Assembly (NCBI GenBank): GCA_031284845.1
Contig: JAITXH010000050.1
Coordinates: 1-12,746 of the forward strand
Length of the DNA: 12,746 nucleotides
Reading direction: 5' to 3'
Source: Puniceicoccales bacterium
GTDB lineage: Bacteria; Verrucomicrobiota; Verrucomicrobiia; Opitutales; UBA953
Position numbers and translations under genes: made by a program
In this document: positions 1 through 6,879 of the stretch, piece by piece
Numbering within the stretch: position 1 is the first letter of the stretch
Layout of the letters: each line of letters begins with the position of its first letter
Notes under the pieces: generated by a model
Told to the model about the DNA's origin: nothing
Database searches by the model: none
Seen by the model: only the letters and a program-made list of their open reading frames with translations

Positions 1-68
1 ATCGAAGATACCCGGCTGATAGAACTTGCAAAACGACACAACAACACCATTTCTCCCCCGTTTTCCAT

Positions 69-374
69 ATGTCCAACACCAAAACCATCAAAATCACACC
101 ATTGGCAGATCGCGTTCTCGTCGAAAGCATCGACGAAGGCGAACAAGTCAAAGGGGGTATCATCATCCCCGATTCCGCTAAGGAAAAACCACAGGAATAC
201 AAAGTCGTCGCCGTTGGCCCAGGCAAACTGGACGACAAAGGCGTCCGCAAACCTTTGAAAGTGAAGGTCGGCGACATCGTCCTGACTTCGCAATGGGGCG
301 GCACCGAAGTCAAAATTAACGACAAGCCCTACAAGCTCGTCGGCGAAGACGACCTGCTCGCCATCGTGCGCTGA
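69..374 (+). CDS. groES: Co-chaperonin GroES (Hsp10)
   Basis: A 101-residue protein of normal GroES length (family about 95-100). GroES forms the seven-membered lid that closes the GroEL folding chamber in the cytoplasm. Seen: the N-terminal strand ITPLADRVLVE (residues 9-19), the mobile loop that contacts GroEL with GGIIIPDSAKEKP (29-41), the roof segment VVAVGPGK (46-53), and the C-terminal signature GGTEVKINDKPYKLVGEDD (77-95) ending in LLAIVR. The ATG is the only sensible start because the conserved domain begins within a few residues. There is no Shine-Dalgarno sequence in front of it. The gene is followed at once by a strong hairpin and then by a convergent gene, so groEL is not downstream. 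No CIRCE-type element is visible in the 68 upstream bases. Family assignment is very secure. Confidence 0.97.
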   Translation: MSNTKTIKITPLADRVLVESIDEGEQVKGGIIIPDSAKEKPQEYKVVAVGPGKLDDKGVRKPLKVKVGDIVLTSQWGGTEVKINDKPYKLVGEDDLLAIVR

Positions 375-401
375 TACCACTTCTGGAATCAGGTGTGCTT
401 T

Positions 402-450
402 AGAAGCGGCGGCGGCCTCACTGCGGTGAGGACGCCGCCGCTTCTTGTCT
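402..450 (+). terminator. GC-rich hairpin terminator after groES
   Basis: Two 20-base arms (402-421 and 426-445) pair with a single mismatch (G415 against A432) around a TGCG loop, starting 27 nt after the groES stop. The 3' side continues TTGTCTTGG, which is T-rich but not an uninterrupted T run, so termination efficiency is uncertain. Because the stem is nearly symmetrical it could also block transcription coming from the convergent minus-strand gene. Confidence 0.75.
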
Positions 451-460
451 TGGCACACTT

Positions 461-536
461 CGCGCTGCACCTGTTTTTGCCTCCCAGACCTAATTTGGCC
501 GAGAGCTAAAAGCATTGGGATCTATCAAGCAGCGCG
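461..536. other. Nested inverted repeats (candidate structured RNA or terminator)
   Basis: Three stems lie one inside the other. The outer stem is CGCGCTGC (461-468) with GCAGCGCG (529-536), 8 bp perfect. The middle stem is TCCCA (482-486) with TGGGA (516-520). The inner stem is TTTGGC (494-499) with GCTAAA (505-510), which holds one G-U wobble and a 5-nt loop. The element sits in the gap between groES and the end of the minus-strand ABC ATPase gene, just 14 nt past that gene's stop. It may be the 3' end structure of the minus-strand transcript, or a small RNA. Strand and function are not known; pairing was found by eye only. Confidence 0.35.
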
Positions 537-549
537 TGGAATATGCGGG

Positions 550-1275
550 TTACCGGCTGGGACGTTCTTCCCCGGTCAAACGCCCGTCTTCTAAAAGCAA
601 AATCCTGTCTGCGATATCGAGGATGCGGCTGTCGTGCGTCACGAGCACAATGGCCACTCCGTTGCGACGTGCCAGATTTTCCAGCAAATTCACGGCTTCG
701 CGTCCGGTCTGTTTGTCCAGAGACGCTGTCGGTTCGTCGGCAAGCACGAGACTGGGCGAAGAGACCAGGGCACGCGCAATTGCAACGCGCTGGTTTTGTC
801 CGCCAGACATATGTCCGGGACGCTTGTTAGCTTGGTCTGCCAAACCGACTTTCTCCAGCATGGCCAATGCCGCCGCATGCGCAGATGCCGCATTGTGGCG
901 TGCGTCATTTATCAGCGGCATTTGCACATTCTGAGATGCCGTGAGCGATTTGAGCAAATGGTGTGATTGGAAAATGAACCCTATACCGCGCCGCAGCACC
1001 ACCAACTCGTGCGCCGATGCGGCGGTCAGTTCCCGTCCGTTCACTTTCAATGACCCTGACTGCACAGCCCGCTGTGCTCCGAAGAGTTTAAGAAGTGTGG
1101 ACTTGCCCGATCCAGACGGCCCCATGACAAACACGATCTCTCCGGGGAAAATATCTACCGTAATGTCTTGCAGCACTCGCTGCCGCTGGCCGCCTTCTTC
1201 AAACCAATAGCTGAGCTTGTTTGCGGAAAGGACAGGGACCGGTGCGGCACCGGGAGTGAAATTTTCAGGACACAT
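550..1275 (-). CDS. DevA-type ABC exporter ATP-binding subunit
   Basis: A 241-residue nucleotide-binding subunit, the usual length for a stand-alone ABC ATPase. It would hydrolyse ATP on the cytoplasmic face to drive a membrane permease. Seen: Walker A GPSGSGKST (52-60), Q-loop Gln103, signature MSGGQ (156-160), Walker B LVLADEP (176-182), D-loop SLD (185-187) and H-loop His214. The stretch RRGIGFIFQSHHLLKSLTAS (95-114), followed by NVQMPL, matches the DevA branch (partners DevB membrane-fusion protein and DevC permease), which is close to LolD and MacB. No permease or fusion gene lies beside it: upstream is guaB (70 nt gap, same strand) and downstream is convergent groES. It is probably co-transcribed with guaB. 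LolD is the main alternative name. The ATPase role is secure; the exported substrate cannot be told. Confidence 0.92.
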   Translation of the reverse strand: MCPENFTPGAAPVPVLSANKLSYWFEEGGQRQRVLQDITVDIFPGEIVFVMGPSGSGKSTLLKLFGAQRAVQSGSLKVNGRELTAASAHELVVLRRGIGFIFQSHHLLKSLTASQNVQMPLINDARHNAASAHAAALAMLEKVGLADQANKRPGHMSGGQNQRVAIARALVSSPSLVLADEPTASLDKQTGREAVNLLENLARRNGVAIVLVTHDSRILDIADRILLLEDGRLTGEERPSR

Positions 1276-1345
1276 AAACGAAGTTACTGCGGCGAATTTA
1301 TTTATTGAGCGATGAGGAAACGCGACGGTTTTAGCAACAGCCAGC

Positions 1346-2935
1346 TTACAGTGCGGTCTTTATCTGCACAACGTCATGCGGGGAGGCTTCGCGCTGTCCC
1401 GCAGGCGAGACGCGGACATAGCGCGCCTTCGTGCGCAGTTCGGCGAGATCGACGGCTCCGAGATAACCCAAGCCGCTCTGCACTCCTCCGGCCAGCAACG
1501 CCAGCACATGGGTGACTGAGCCGGATACCTCTTTTAAAGCTTCAATGCCTTCTGCGGTCACTTTGTTCAGCTTATTATCCCGCGTGAGTTGGTGTCCGTA
1601 GCGTGAGGCGGAGCCTTTTTTCATCGCCTCAAGGCTGCCCATGCCGCGGTATTCTTTGTAGAGCTTGCCGTCTATTTCCAATATCTTGCCCGGCGCTTCT
1701 TTGCACCCGGCCAACATGCCGCCGAGGATAACGGCGTCAGCCAGCGTGAGTGCTTTCACGATATCGCCGCTTTTGTTGATGCCGCCGTCCGCTATGAGGC
1801 GCACGCCCTTCTTGGCGGCGACGCGTGAAGCCGTATAAAGCGCGGTGAGCTGCGGGACGCCCACGCCGGCCACGAGGCGCGTGGTGCAAATGGAGCCAGG
1901 CCCCTGCCCTATTTTTATGGAGTCGGCCCCGGCTTCGGCGAGAAACTCAACGCCTTCGCCACTCGTCACATTACCGGCGATGAGCGTGAGGCGCGGAAAT
2001 TCCCGGCGGATCAGACGCACGGCATCACCTACGCCCTTGGACAAGCCGTGCGCAGTTGACACTGCCACGGCGTCAAGCCCCTCGGCGACGAGTGCGCCGA
2101 GGTGGGCAACGAGGTGATCGCTGTCTATTTCCCCATCCGGTCTGCGGGGCACGGACACGGCGGCACCGGCACGCAAGCGGAATTGGTCGTCGCGCGTGGG
2201 GCGCAAGGCGGCTTTGGCATCGGCGGTGATGCTCTCGATGTCGGACAGCGTAAAGAGGCCTTGCAGGTTGTCTTTGGCATCTACGACGAGGAGTTTGTTG
2301 ATTCCGACGTGTTCAGAAAAATAGCGATCTGCGGTGGCGATGGGGTCTTTGCCCAAATCGCGGTCGAGAATGGTGCGCACGTCTTTGCGCGGGGTCATCG
2401 CGGCGGCGACGGCGAGGTGCTTGTGGCGCTCTTTGACGACACTGCCACGCAGGAGTCCGAGCAGCTTGCGGGATTTATCCACGACGGGGAATGAGGTGAA
2501 CTTGTAGTCCTGCACATCTATGAGGTGGAGGATGTCTGCGATGGTCTGCTCGGGGGTGACGGTGACCGGCTCGTCAATCATGCCGTGAATGTGGCTTTTG
2601 ACTTTGCGGACGCGGCGCACCTGCTCGGCTTCACTCATATTGTAATGGATGAGGCCGAGACCGCCGTTAAGCGCCATGGCGATGGCCATCTTGGACTCCG
2701 TCACGGTATCCATATCCGAGGAGATGATCGGCAGCGAAAGTGAGAGCCGGTCGGAAAGCACGGTATCGAGACGCGTCTGGCGCGGCAGCACTTCGGTATA
2801 GCGCGTGGCGAGCGAAACATCGTCGTAGGTAAGCGCCTCGCAGGCATTTTCCGGGAAAAAAGCGGAAGCCGCTTTATAGAAAAGTTCGTCTTCGTTATAT
2901 GGCGGAGTGGTCTGTGTATTGCGTGATGTGCCCAT
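1346..2935 (-). CDS. guaB: IMP dehydrogenase with CBS (Bateman) domains
   Basis: A 529-residue enzyme that oxidises IMP to XMP with NAD, the first committed step of GTP synthesis. Seen: LTYDDVSL (35-42) at the barrel entrance, SSDMDTVTE (72-80), two CBS motifs at about 117-236 (allosteric nucleotide-sensing module), the catalytic loop GPGSICTTR (345-353) with nucleophile Cys350, phosphate-binding DGGI (383-386), the flap YRGMGSLEAM (429-438), and the Arg445-Tyr446 general-base pair. The flap and RY pair favour IMP dehydrogenase over GMP reductase. Odd: the NAD-contacting motif normally read D-[ST]-[AS]-H-G-H-S is STAHGLS (293-299), so the usual Asp is Ser and the second His is Leu. The catalytic loop is preceded by Gln344 where Ile is common. 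The ATG has no clear ribosome binding site. A palindrome shared with the upstream region lies within its first 90 bases. Confidence 0.95.
   Translation of the reverse strand: MGTSRNTQTTPPYNEDELFYKAASAFFPENACEALTYDDVSLATRYTEVLPRQTRLDTVLSDRLSLSLPIISSDMDTVTESKMAIAMALNGGLGLIHYNMSEAEQVRRVRKVKSHIHGMIDEPVTVTPEQTIADILHLIDVQDYKFTSFPVVDKSRKLLGLLRGSVVKERHKHLAVAAAMTPRKDVRTILDRDLGKDPIATADRYFSEHVGINKLLVVDAKDNLQGLFTLSDIESITADAKAALRPTRDDQFRLRAGAAVSVPRRPDGEIDSDHLVAHLGALVAEGLDAVAVSTAHGLSKGVGDAVRLIRREFPRLTLIAGNVTSGEGVEFLAEAGADSIKIGQGPGSICTTRLVAGVGVPQLTALYTASRVAAKKGVRLIADGGINKSGDIVKALTLADAVILGGMLAGCKEAPGKILEIDGKLYKEYRGMGSLEAMKKGSASRYGHQLTRDNKLNKVTAEGIEALKEVSGSVTHVLALLAGGVQSGLGYLGAVDLAELRTKARYVRVSPAGQREASPHDVVQIKTAL
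2847..2860. repeat. 14-bp near-palindrome, copy 1 (inside guaB 5' end)
   Basis: TTTTCCGGGAAAAA lies about 75 bases into the guaB coding sequence and is identical to 14 bases at 2993-3006 in the divergent control region. It encodes part of the FFPEN stretch, so it may be coincidental. The two copies flank the guaB start at a start-to-start distance of 146 bp. Confidence 0.4.
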
Positions 2936-2991
2936 GGTGGTGGTGATTTCCCCGAATGCGGGTAAATGGCGTCGGGGGCGCTGGCAATGTC

Positions 2992-3006
2992 TTTTTCCGG
3001 GAAAAA
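2992..3006. promoter_or_regulatory. 15-bp near-palindrome, copy 2 (guaB/nuoH divergent region)
   Basis: TTTTTCC and GGAAAAA are perfect reverse complements around one central G. The site lies 57 bp upstream of the guaB start and 88 bp upstream of the nuoH start chosen here, in the 158-bp gap between divergent genes, where an operator would be expected. The regulator is unknown. The rest of the gap (2936-3093) shows no convincing -35/-10 pair on either strand. Confidence 0.35.
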
Positions 3007-3093
3007 TCAGAAACTAATTTCCATTCTTTCAGCCTGCTTGCGGCAGACGGGTTTAAGTTGCGCTCAGCAGCGTCTTCGCTTTTCTGCCGCTAC

Positions 3094-4185
3094 ATGGATT
3101 GGCAAAATATCGCGCTCAGTACCGCCTATGCCCTCGCAATGGTCGTGGTCGTGATGACATTTGCGGGCTACTCAGTGGTGGTCGAACGCAAGGTTGCCGG
3201 ATGGATACAAGGCCGCCCTGGACCGAATCGCACGACGTTTCCGCTGATAGCCGCCATCCCGCTCTTCGGACGTTTCGCGCAGCGGCTCGGGCTTATCCAG
3301 TTGCCCGCCGACGGGGCAAAGTTCCTGTTCAAGGAAGATCCGGTGCCCGCGCATGTTAATAAATTCTACTACTTCCTCGCGCCCTGTCTGGCACTGGCTC
3401 CCGCACTCGTCACACTGGTCATGTTGCCATTCGGCGAATATACTGGCGGCGACGGACGCGCACAGCCGCTCATGTTGTGCAATGTGGATACTGGTTTTTT
3501 GTTCATGTTTGCGGTATCTTCGCTTGGCGTCTATGGCATCATTCTCGCTGGGTGGGCGGCCAATTCCAAATACCCGTTTCTCGGTGCTATCCGCGGTTCA
3601 GCCCAGCTCATCTCCTACGAGTTGACACTGGGGCTTTCGGTGTTGCCGGTCGTGCTCGCCACAGCGCGTCCGGGCGTAGCCAGTCCGCTTAACCTTTTCG
3701 CCATCGTGCAAGAACAAGGTGCGTTTTGGAATCTTTTCACGCAACCGCTTGGCGCATTTTTGTTCCTCTCCGCCGTTTTTGCCGAGTCCAACCGACAACC
3801 TTTCGACATGCCGGAATCGGAAACGGACCTTGTGGGTGGTTTTCACACCGAATACGGCAGTTTCAAATTCGGGCTTTTTTTTGTGGGAGAATATGGGCAC
3901 ATGCTAATCGGAAGCGCACTTTTCATCTTGTTCTTCCTCGGTGGCTGGCATCTGCCCTTTGTGCCTGCGGCCCTCATCGGCACCGGCATCGCAGGCACGG
4001 CGCTCGGTATCGCTGTCTTTTTGGCAAAATTGTTTTTCATGGTGTTTTTTTTCGTCTGGGTGCGCTGGACGGTGCCGCGGTTCCGTTACGATCAGGTGAT
4101 GCGCATCGGCTGGACACGTCTGCTGCCGCTGGCCTTGCTGAACTTAATTGTCTATCTTGTCGTTTTTACAATTTGGCCGGAATAG
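3094..4185 (+). CDS. nuoH: NADH-quinone oxidoreductase subunit H
   Basis: A 363-residue polytopic inner-membrane protein, the complex I subunit that joins the peripheral arm to the proton-pumping membrane arm and helps form the quinone site. Seen: a first membrane helix (about 7-29), ERKVAGWIQGRPGPNR (31-46), LPADGAKFLFKEDPVPA (70-86), NSKYPFLGAIRGSAQLISYE (157-176), the acidic quinone-cavity loop AESNRQPFDMPESETDL (230-246) then GGFHTEYGSFKFGLFFVGEY (248-267), and WVRWTVPRFRYDQVMRIGW (322-340), with more hydrophobic segments to the C-terminus. About 15 extra residues (50-67) sit between the RPGPNR and ADG motifs compared with typical NuoH. I start at ATG 3094; an in-frame start at 2956 would add 46 unconserved residues that run through the control region. 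No other nuo gene is in the window. recQ follows 81 nt later. Confidence 0.95.
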   Translation: MDWQNIALSTAYALAMVVVVMTFAGYSVVVERKVAGWIQGRPGPNRTTFPLIAAIPLFGRFAQRLGLIQLPADGAKFLFKEDPVPAHVNKFYYFLAPCLALAPALVTLVMLPFGEYTGGDGRAQPLMLCNVDTGFLFMFAVSSLGVYGIILAGWAANSKYPFLGAIRGSAQLISYELTLGLSVLPVVLATARPGVASPLNLFAIVQEQGAFWNLFTQPLGAFLFLSAVFAESNRQPFDMPESETDLVGGFHTEYGSFKFGLFFVGEYGHMLIGSALFILFFLGGWHLPFVPAALIGTGIAGTALGIAVFLAKLFFMVFFFVWVRWTVPRFRYDQVMRIGWTRLLPLALLNLIVYLVVFTIWPE

Positions 4186-4203
4186 TTCACCAAACCGGAA
4201 CCA

Positions 4204-4241
4204 AGCCGTGTTTTTGACAGGAAACGGCTGCTTGCATTTTT
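4204..4241 (+). promoter_or_regulatory. Weak hairpin and consensus -35 before recQ
   Basis: AGCCGT (4204-4209) and ACGGCT (4224-4229) form a 6-bp stem whose loop contains TTGACA (4214-4219), a perfect -35 hexamer. A T5 run follows at 4237-4241. No good -10 hexamer stands at 16-18 bp, so this may be a recQ promoter of unusual form or a poor nuoH terminator. Confidence 0.2.
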
Positions 4242-4266
4242 GAGGCACAGCACTATCGCCCGTCGC

Positions 4267-6270
4267 ATGAACGCCGCCACCAGTCTATCTGACGACGCAC
4301 TGCACGAAACATTGCGCACTCGCTTCGGGTTTAGTGCGTTCCGGCAAGGGCAAATTGAAGTCATCCGCAAGCTTGCCGCCGGGGAGTCCGCTCTCGCCAT
4401 CTTTCCCACTGGCGCAGGAAAGAGCCTCTGCTACCAACTCAGCGCATTGCTCTTCGACGGCATCACCGTCGTCGTCTCGCCGTTGATCGCGTTGATGAAG
4501 GACCAAATTGACTTCCTCGCCGGGCACGGCGTCCCCGCTGTGCGTCTCGACTCTTCTCTCTCAGCCGCCGAGTATCGTGCCGCAGACGATGCCTTGTTCG
4601 GCGGCTCGGTAAAGCTCCTCTATGTCGCGCCAGAACGTCTCTCCAATGAGCGTTTTCTCCAAAAACTCCGCCGCCTTTCCATCGCCCTCATGGTTGTTGA
4701 CGAGGCACACTGCATCTCCGAATGGGGGCACAACTTCCGCCCGGACTACATGAAGCTCGCCCGCCTCGCCCGCACCTTGTGCGTCGGACGGGTGCTCGCA
4801 CTCACTGCCACCGCCACGCCTGCCGTAGCCGACGATATCTGCCGTGAATTCGGCATCACCGAAGACGCCCGCGTCCACACAGGCTTTTACCGTCCCAACC
4901 TGACCCTGCTCGCCTCGACGTGCAGCGAAGCCGCCAAACGAACCAACACCCTTGTTGAGCGCCTGCAAACGCGTGCGCCAGGTGCTACCATCGTCTACGT
5001 CACCCTCCAGCATACCGCAGAAGAAGTGGCCGCCATCCTCGCCGCAGCCGGCTTCTCCGCCCGCGCCTACCATGCCGGAATGGAGGCCGAAGCACGCACC
5101 GCCGTGCAAGACTGGTTCATGGCAGAAGCCGCGCCCATCGTAGTCGCCACGATCGCCTTTGGCATGGGTATAGACAAATCCGGAATCCGCTACGTCTATC
5201 ACTACAATCTCCCAAAAAGCCTTGAAAACTACTCTCAGGAAATCGGACGCGCCGGGCGCGATGGACAGCCCGCCACCTGCGAAATCCTCGCTTCCGCCGC
5301 CGACATCACCGTGCTTGAAAACTTCACCTATGGCGACACGCCCGACACCGCCGCTGTCAACGGCCTCGTGGACTCCATATTGTTTGATGCCGCCACGGGC
5401 ACACTCCGGCGCGAAGGCGACTTGTTTGACATCTCGGCCTACGAGCTTTCTTACATGCACGATGTCCGCCCGCTCGTCGTCAACACCCTCTTGACCTATC
5501 TGGAGTTGGAAGGTGTCATCCAGACGACAGCCCCCTTTTACACCGAATACCAATTCCAACCGCGCCGCTCTTCTCAGGAAATCTTTGCCCGCTTCAATGC
5601 TGATCGCGCCGCCTTTTTGAAACGCCTTTTCCAATGTGCTAAAAAGGGTGTTACGTGGTTCACTCTCGACATCGAAGACGCGGCACAACGCATCGGTGAG
5701 CCACGCGACCGCCTCGTGAGTGCCTTGACCTACCTCGAAGAACAGGGCGATCTCACGCTGAAGGTAGCCGGGCTTCGCCACGGCTACCGCTTTTTACGTC
5801 TCCCGCCAAACGCCGAGGGAACGGATGACGCCGGAGGAGGCGCAGGACTCAAACGCAGCCTTCTTGAGCGTTTTGCCACCCGCGAACGCAACGACATAAC
5901 CCGCGTCCGCCAAGTGCTAGAACTCATCAATTCCCCCGGTTGCATCGTGCGCCGCCTGCTCGCACACTTTGGAGAAATCCGCGAAAACGATTGCGGGCAT
6001 TGCGGCCCCTGTCTTAGCGAGGCTCCCGCAGGACTTGCGGCGACGCCTTCAGGAGAACCGGATGCCGGGCGCTTGTCGGCGTTACCAGCTGATTTTTCAG
6101 CCTTGCGCAAGGCACATCCTGACGCCTTGAATTCGCCGCGCCAATGTGCCCGTTTTTTGTGCGGCCTCAGCTCGCCGCGCACTACCCGTGCTAAACTTTC
6201 CCGCCACCCTCTTTTCGGGAAGCTCAGCGCGGTGCCGTTTCAGCAGGTAATGGCCTGCTGTGAAAAATAA
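4267..6270 (+). CDS. recQ: ATP-dependent DNA helicase RecQ
   Basis: A 667-residue superfamily 2 helicase that unwinds DNA 3'-5' in recombination and fork repair. Seen, numbered from ATG 4267: motif 0 FGFSAFRQGQ (20-29), Walker A FPTGAGKS (46-53), SPLIALMKDQ (71-80), DEAHCISEWGHNFRPDY (145-161), LTATATP (179-185), helicase C with FGMGIDKSGIR (298-308) and motif VI QEIGRAGRDG (324-333). The zinc-binding set is Cys559, Cys576, Cys579 and Cys582, spaced as in E. coli RecQ, but lies about 190 residues after the helicase core because winged-helix-like sequence is inserted before it. A C-terminal block follows with SPRQCARFLCGLSSP (623-637) and HPLFG (647-651). I see no clear HRDC domain. An upstream TTG at 4240 would add 9 residues; neither start has a well-placed Shine-Dalgarno. 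ruvX follows after 33 nt. Confidence 0.95.
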   Translation: MNAATSLSDDALHETLRTRFGFSAFRQGQIEVIRKLAAGESALAIFPTGAGKSLCYQLSALLFDGITVVVSPLIALMKDQIDFLAGHGVPAVRLDSSLSAAEYRAADDALFGGSVKLLYVAPERLSNERFLQKLRRLSIALMVVDEAHCISEWGHNFRPDYMKLARLARTLCVGRVLALTATATPAVADDICREFGITEDARVHTGFYRPNLTLLASTCSEAAKRTNTLVERLQTRAPGATIVYVTLQHTAEEVAAILAAAGFSARAYHAGMEAEARTAVQDWFMAEAAPIVVATIAFGMGIDKSGIRYVYHYNLPKSLENYSQEIGRAGRDGQPATCEILASAADITVLENFTYGDTPDTAAVNGLVDSILFDAATGTLRREGDLFDISAYELSYMHDVRPLVVNTLLTYLELEGVIQTTAPFYTEYQFQPRRSSQEIFARFNADRAAFLKRLFQCAKKGVTWFTLDIEDAAQRIGEPRDRLVSALTYLEEQGDLTLKVAGLRHGYRFLRLPPNAEGTDDAGGGAGLKRSLLERFATRERNDITRVRQVLELINSPGCIVRRLLAHFGEIRENDCGHCGPCLSEAPAGLAATPSGEPDAGRLSALPADFSALRKAHPDALNSPRQCARFLCGLSSPRTTRAKLSRHPLFGKLSAVPFQQVMACCEK

Positions 6271-6303
6271 CAGGACATGGAAACAGAGAGGATAACATTT
6301 TTT

Positions 6304-6744
6304 ATGGCACGTAATTTTCTTGGAATTGACCACGGTGATCGTCGCATCGGATTAAGTTACGGTGACGATATCGGCATCGCTGTGCCCATACCGGCAGCAG
6401 TCGAAAAGACTGACGAAGAACGTATGGCACACATCGCTATGGAAATACAACGCCGGCGCATCACAGAACTGGTGGTCGGGTATCCGCTCAACATGGATGG
6501 CACAGCCGGGCCACGCACGGTGGTGGTGGATGAATTCATTGTCGGTCTGGAGGCGCGCTTCAAATTGCCTGTCCACCGGGTGGACGAAGGGCTGTCGAGC
6601 GTGGAAGCAGAGTCATCGTTTTCGTCGAAGCAGCGTGGGCGTTCGTTGCGGGAACGGCAGAAACACCGGGCAACAGGTGACCTGGATTCTAGAGCAGCGA
6701 CAGTGATTTTACAGGATTTCCTGAATACGCAGGGTTTTTTCTAA
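6304..6744 (+). CDS. ruvX: Holliday junction resolvase-like nuclease RuvX (YqgF)
   Basis: A 146-residue RNase H-fold protein of normal length for the YqgF family, associated with pre-16S rRNA 5' processing and proposed to resolve Holliday junctions. Seen: LGIDHGDRRIGLSYGD (6-21) with catalytic Asp9, VVGYPLNMDG (57-66), VDEGLSSVEAE (93-103) with Glu95, and LDSRAATVILQDFL (127-140) with Asp128, giving the usual metal-binding acids. The DE-R-LTT motif reads DEGLSS, a mild variation. I chose ATG 6304 because family members begin with this strand only a few residues in, and AGGA at 6289-6292 is well spaced to it; the in-frame ATG 6277 would add 9 residues and has AGGA only one base before it. It sits 33 nt after recQ on the same strand, probably co-transcribed. 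Confidence 0.92.
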   Translation: MARNFLGIDHGDRRIGLSYGDDIGIAVPIPAAVEKTDEERMAHIAMEIQRRRITELVVGYPLNMDGTAGPRTVVVDEFIVGLEARFKLPVHRVDEGLSSVEAESSFSSKQRGRSLRERQKHRATGDLDSRAATVILQDFLNTQGFF

Positions 6745-6798
6745 TTGAATCTCCGCAGACGGCAGGAGATGATGCAGAAAAATAAATTGCTTCGCGCC

Positions 6799-6826
6799 TT
6801 GCCTTCTTAGTGACATGCTGCATAAC
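6799..6826 (+). promoter_or_regulatory. Possible sigma-70 promoter of the Rrf2 gene
   Basis: TTGCCT (6799-6804), 16 bp, then CATAAC (6821-6826): four of six matches in each hexamer. It is weak on its own, but it ends 4 bp before a perfect inverted repeat upstream of a transcription factor gene, which is the expected promoter-operator order. The remainder of 6745-6879 holds only a short hairpin, ATCTCC (6749-6754) with GGAGAT (6765-6770), with no T run. Confidence 0.3.
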
Positions 6827-6829
6827 AAC

Positions 6830-6847
6830 CAAAGCAACCTTGCTTTG
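6830..6847. promoter_or_regulatory. Perfect 8-2-8 inverted repeat, candidate Rrf2 operator
   Basis: CAAAGCAA, then CC, then TTGCTTTG: an 18-bp site with perfect two-fold symmetry, 32 bp before the ATG of the Rrf2-family gene. Dimeric winged-helix regulators of this family commonly repress their own gene from such sites. The position directly after a possible -10 would suit repression. The link to this regulator is inference. Confidence 0.5.
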
Positions 6848-6879
6848 CTTTACGTCCACCAAACACAACGACGATACGC

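Noticed and set aside
1..68. Possible tail of an upstream gene
   Set aside because: One frame is open through to groES but is too short and shows no recognisable sequence, so no call is made.
2102..2494. 130-codon open frame on the plus strand
   Set aside because: Antisense to the CBS and barrel region of guaB; no recognisable domain.
2956..3093. 46-residue N-terminal extension of nuoH
   Set aside because: It is open in frame but not like any NuoH N-terminus, contains the palindromic control region, and the membrane protein begins naturally at ATG 3094.
4561..5781. 406-codon open frame on the minus strand
   Set aside because: It is fully antisense to recQ, whose helicase motifs are intact; its Gly/Val-rich translation matches no family I know and is the mirror of GC-rich codon use.
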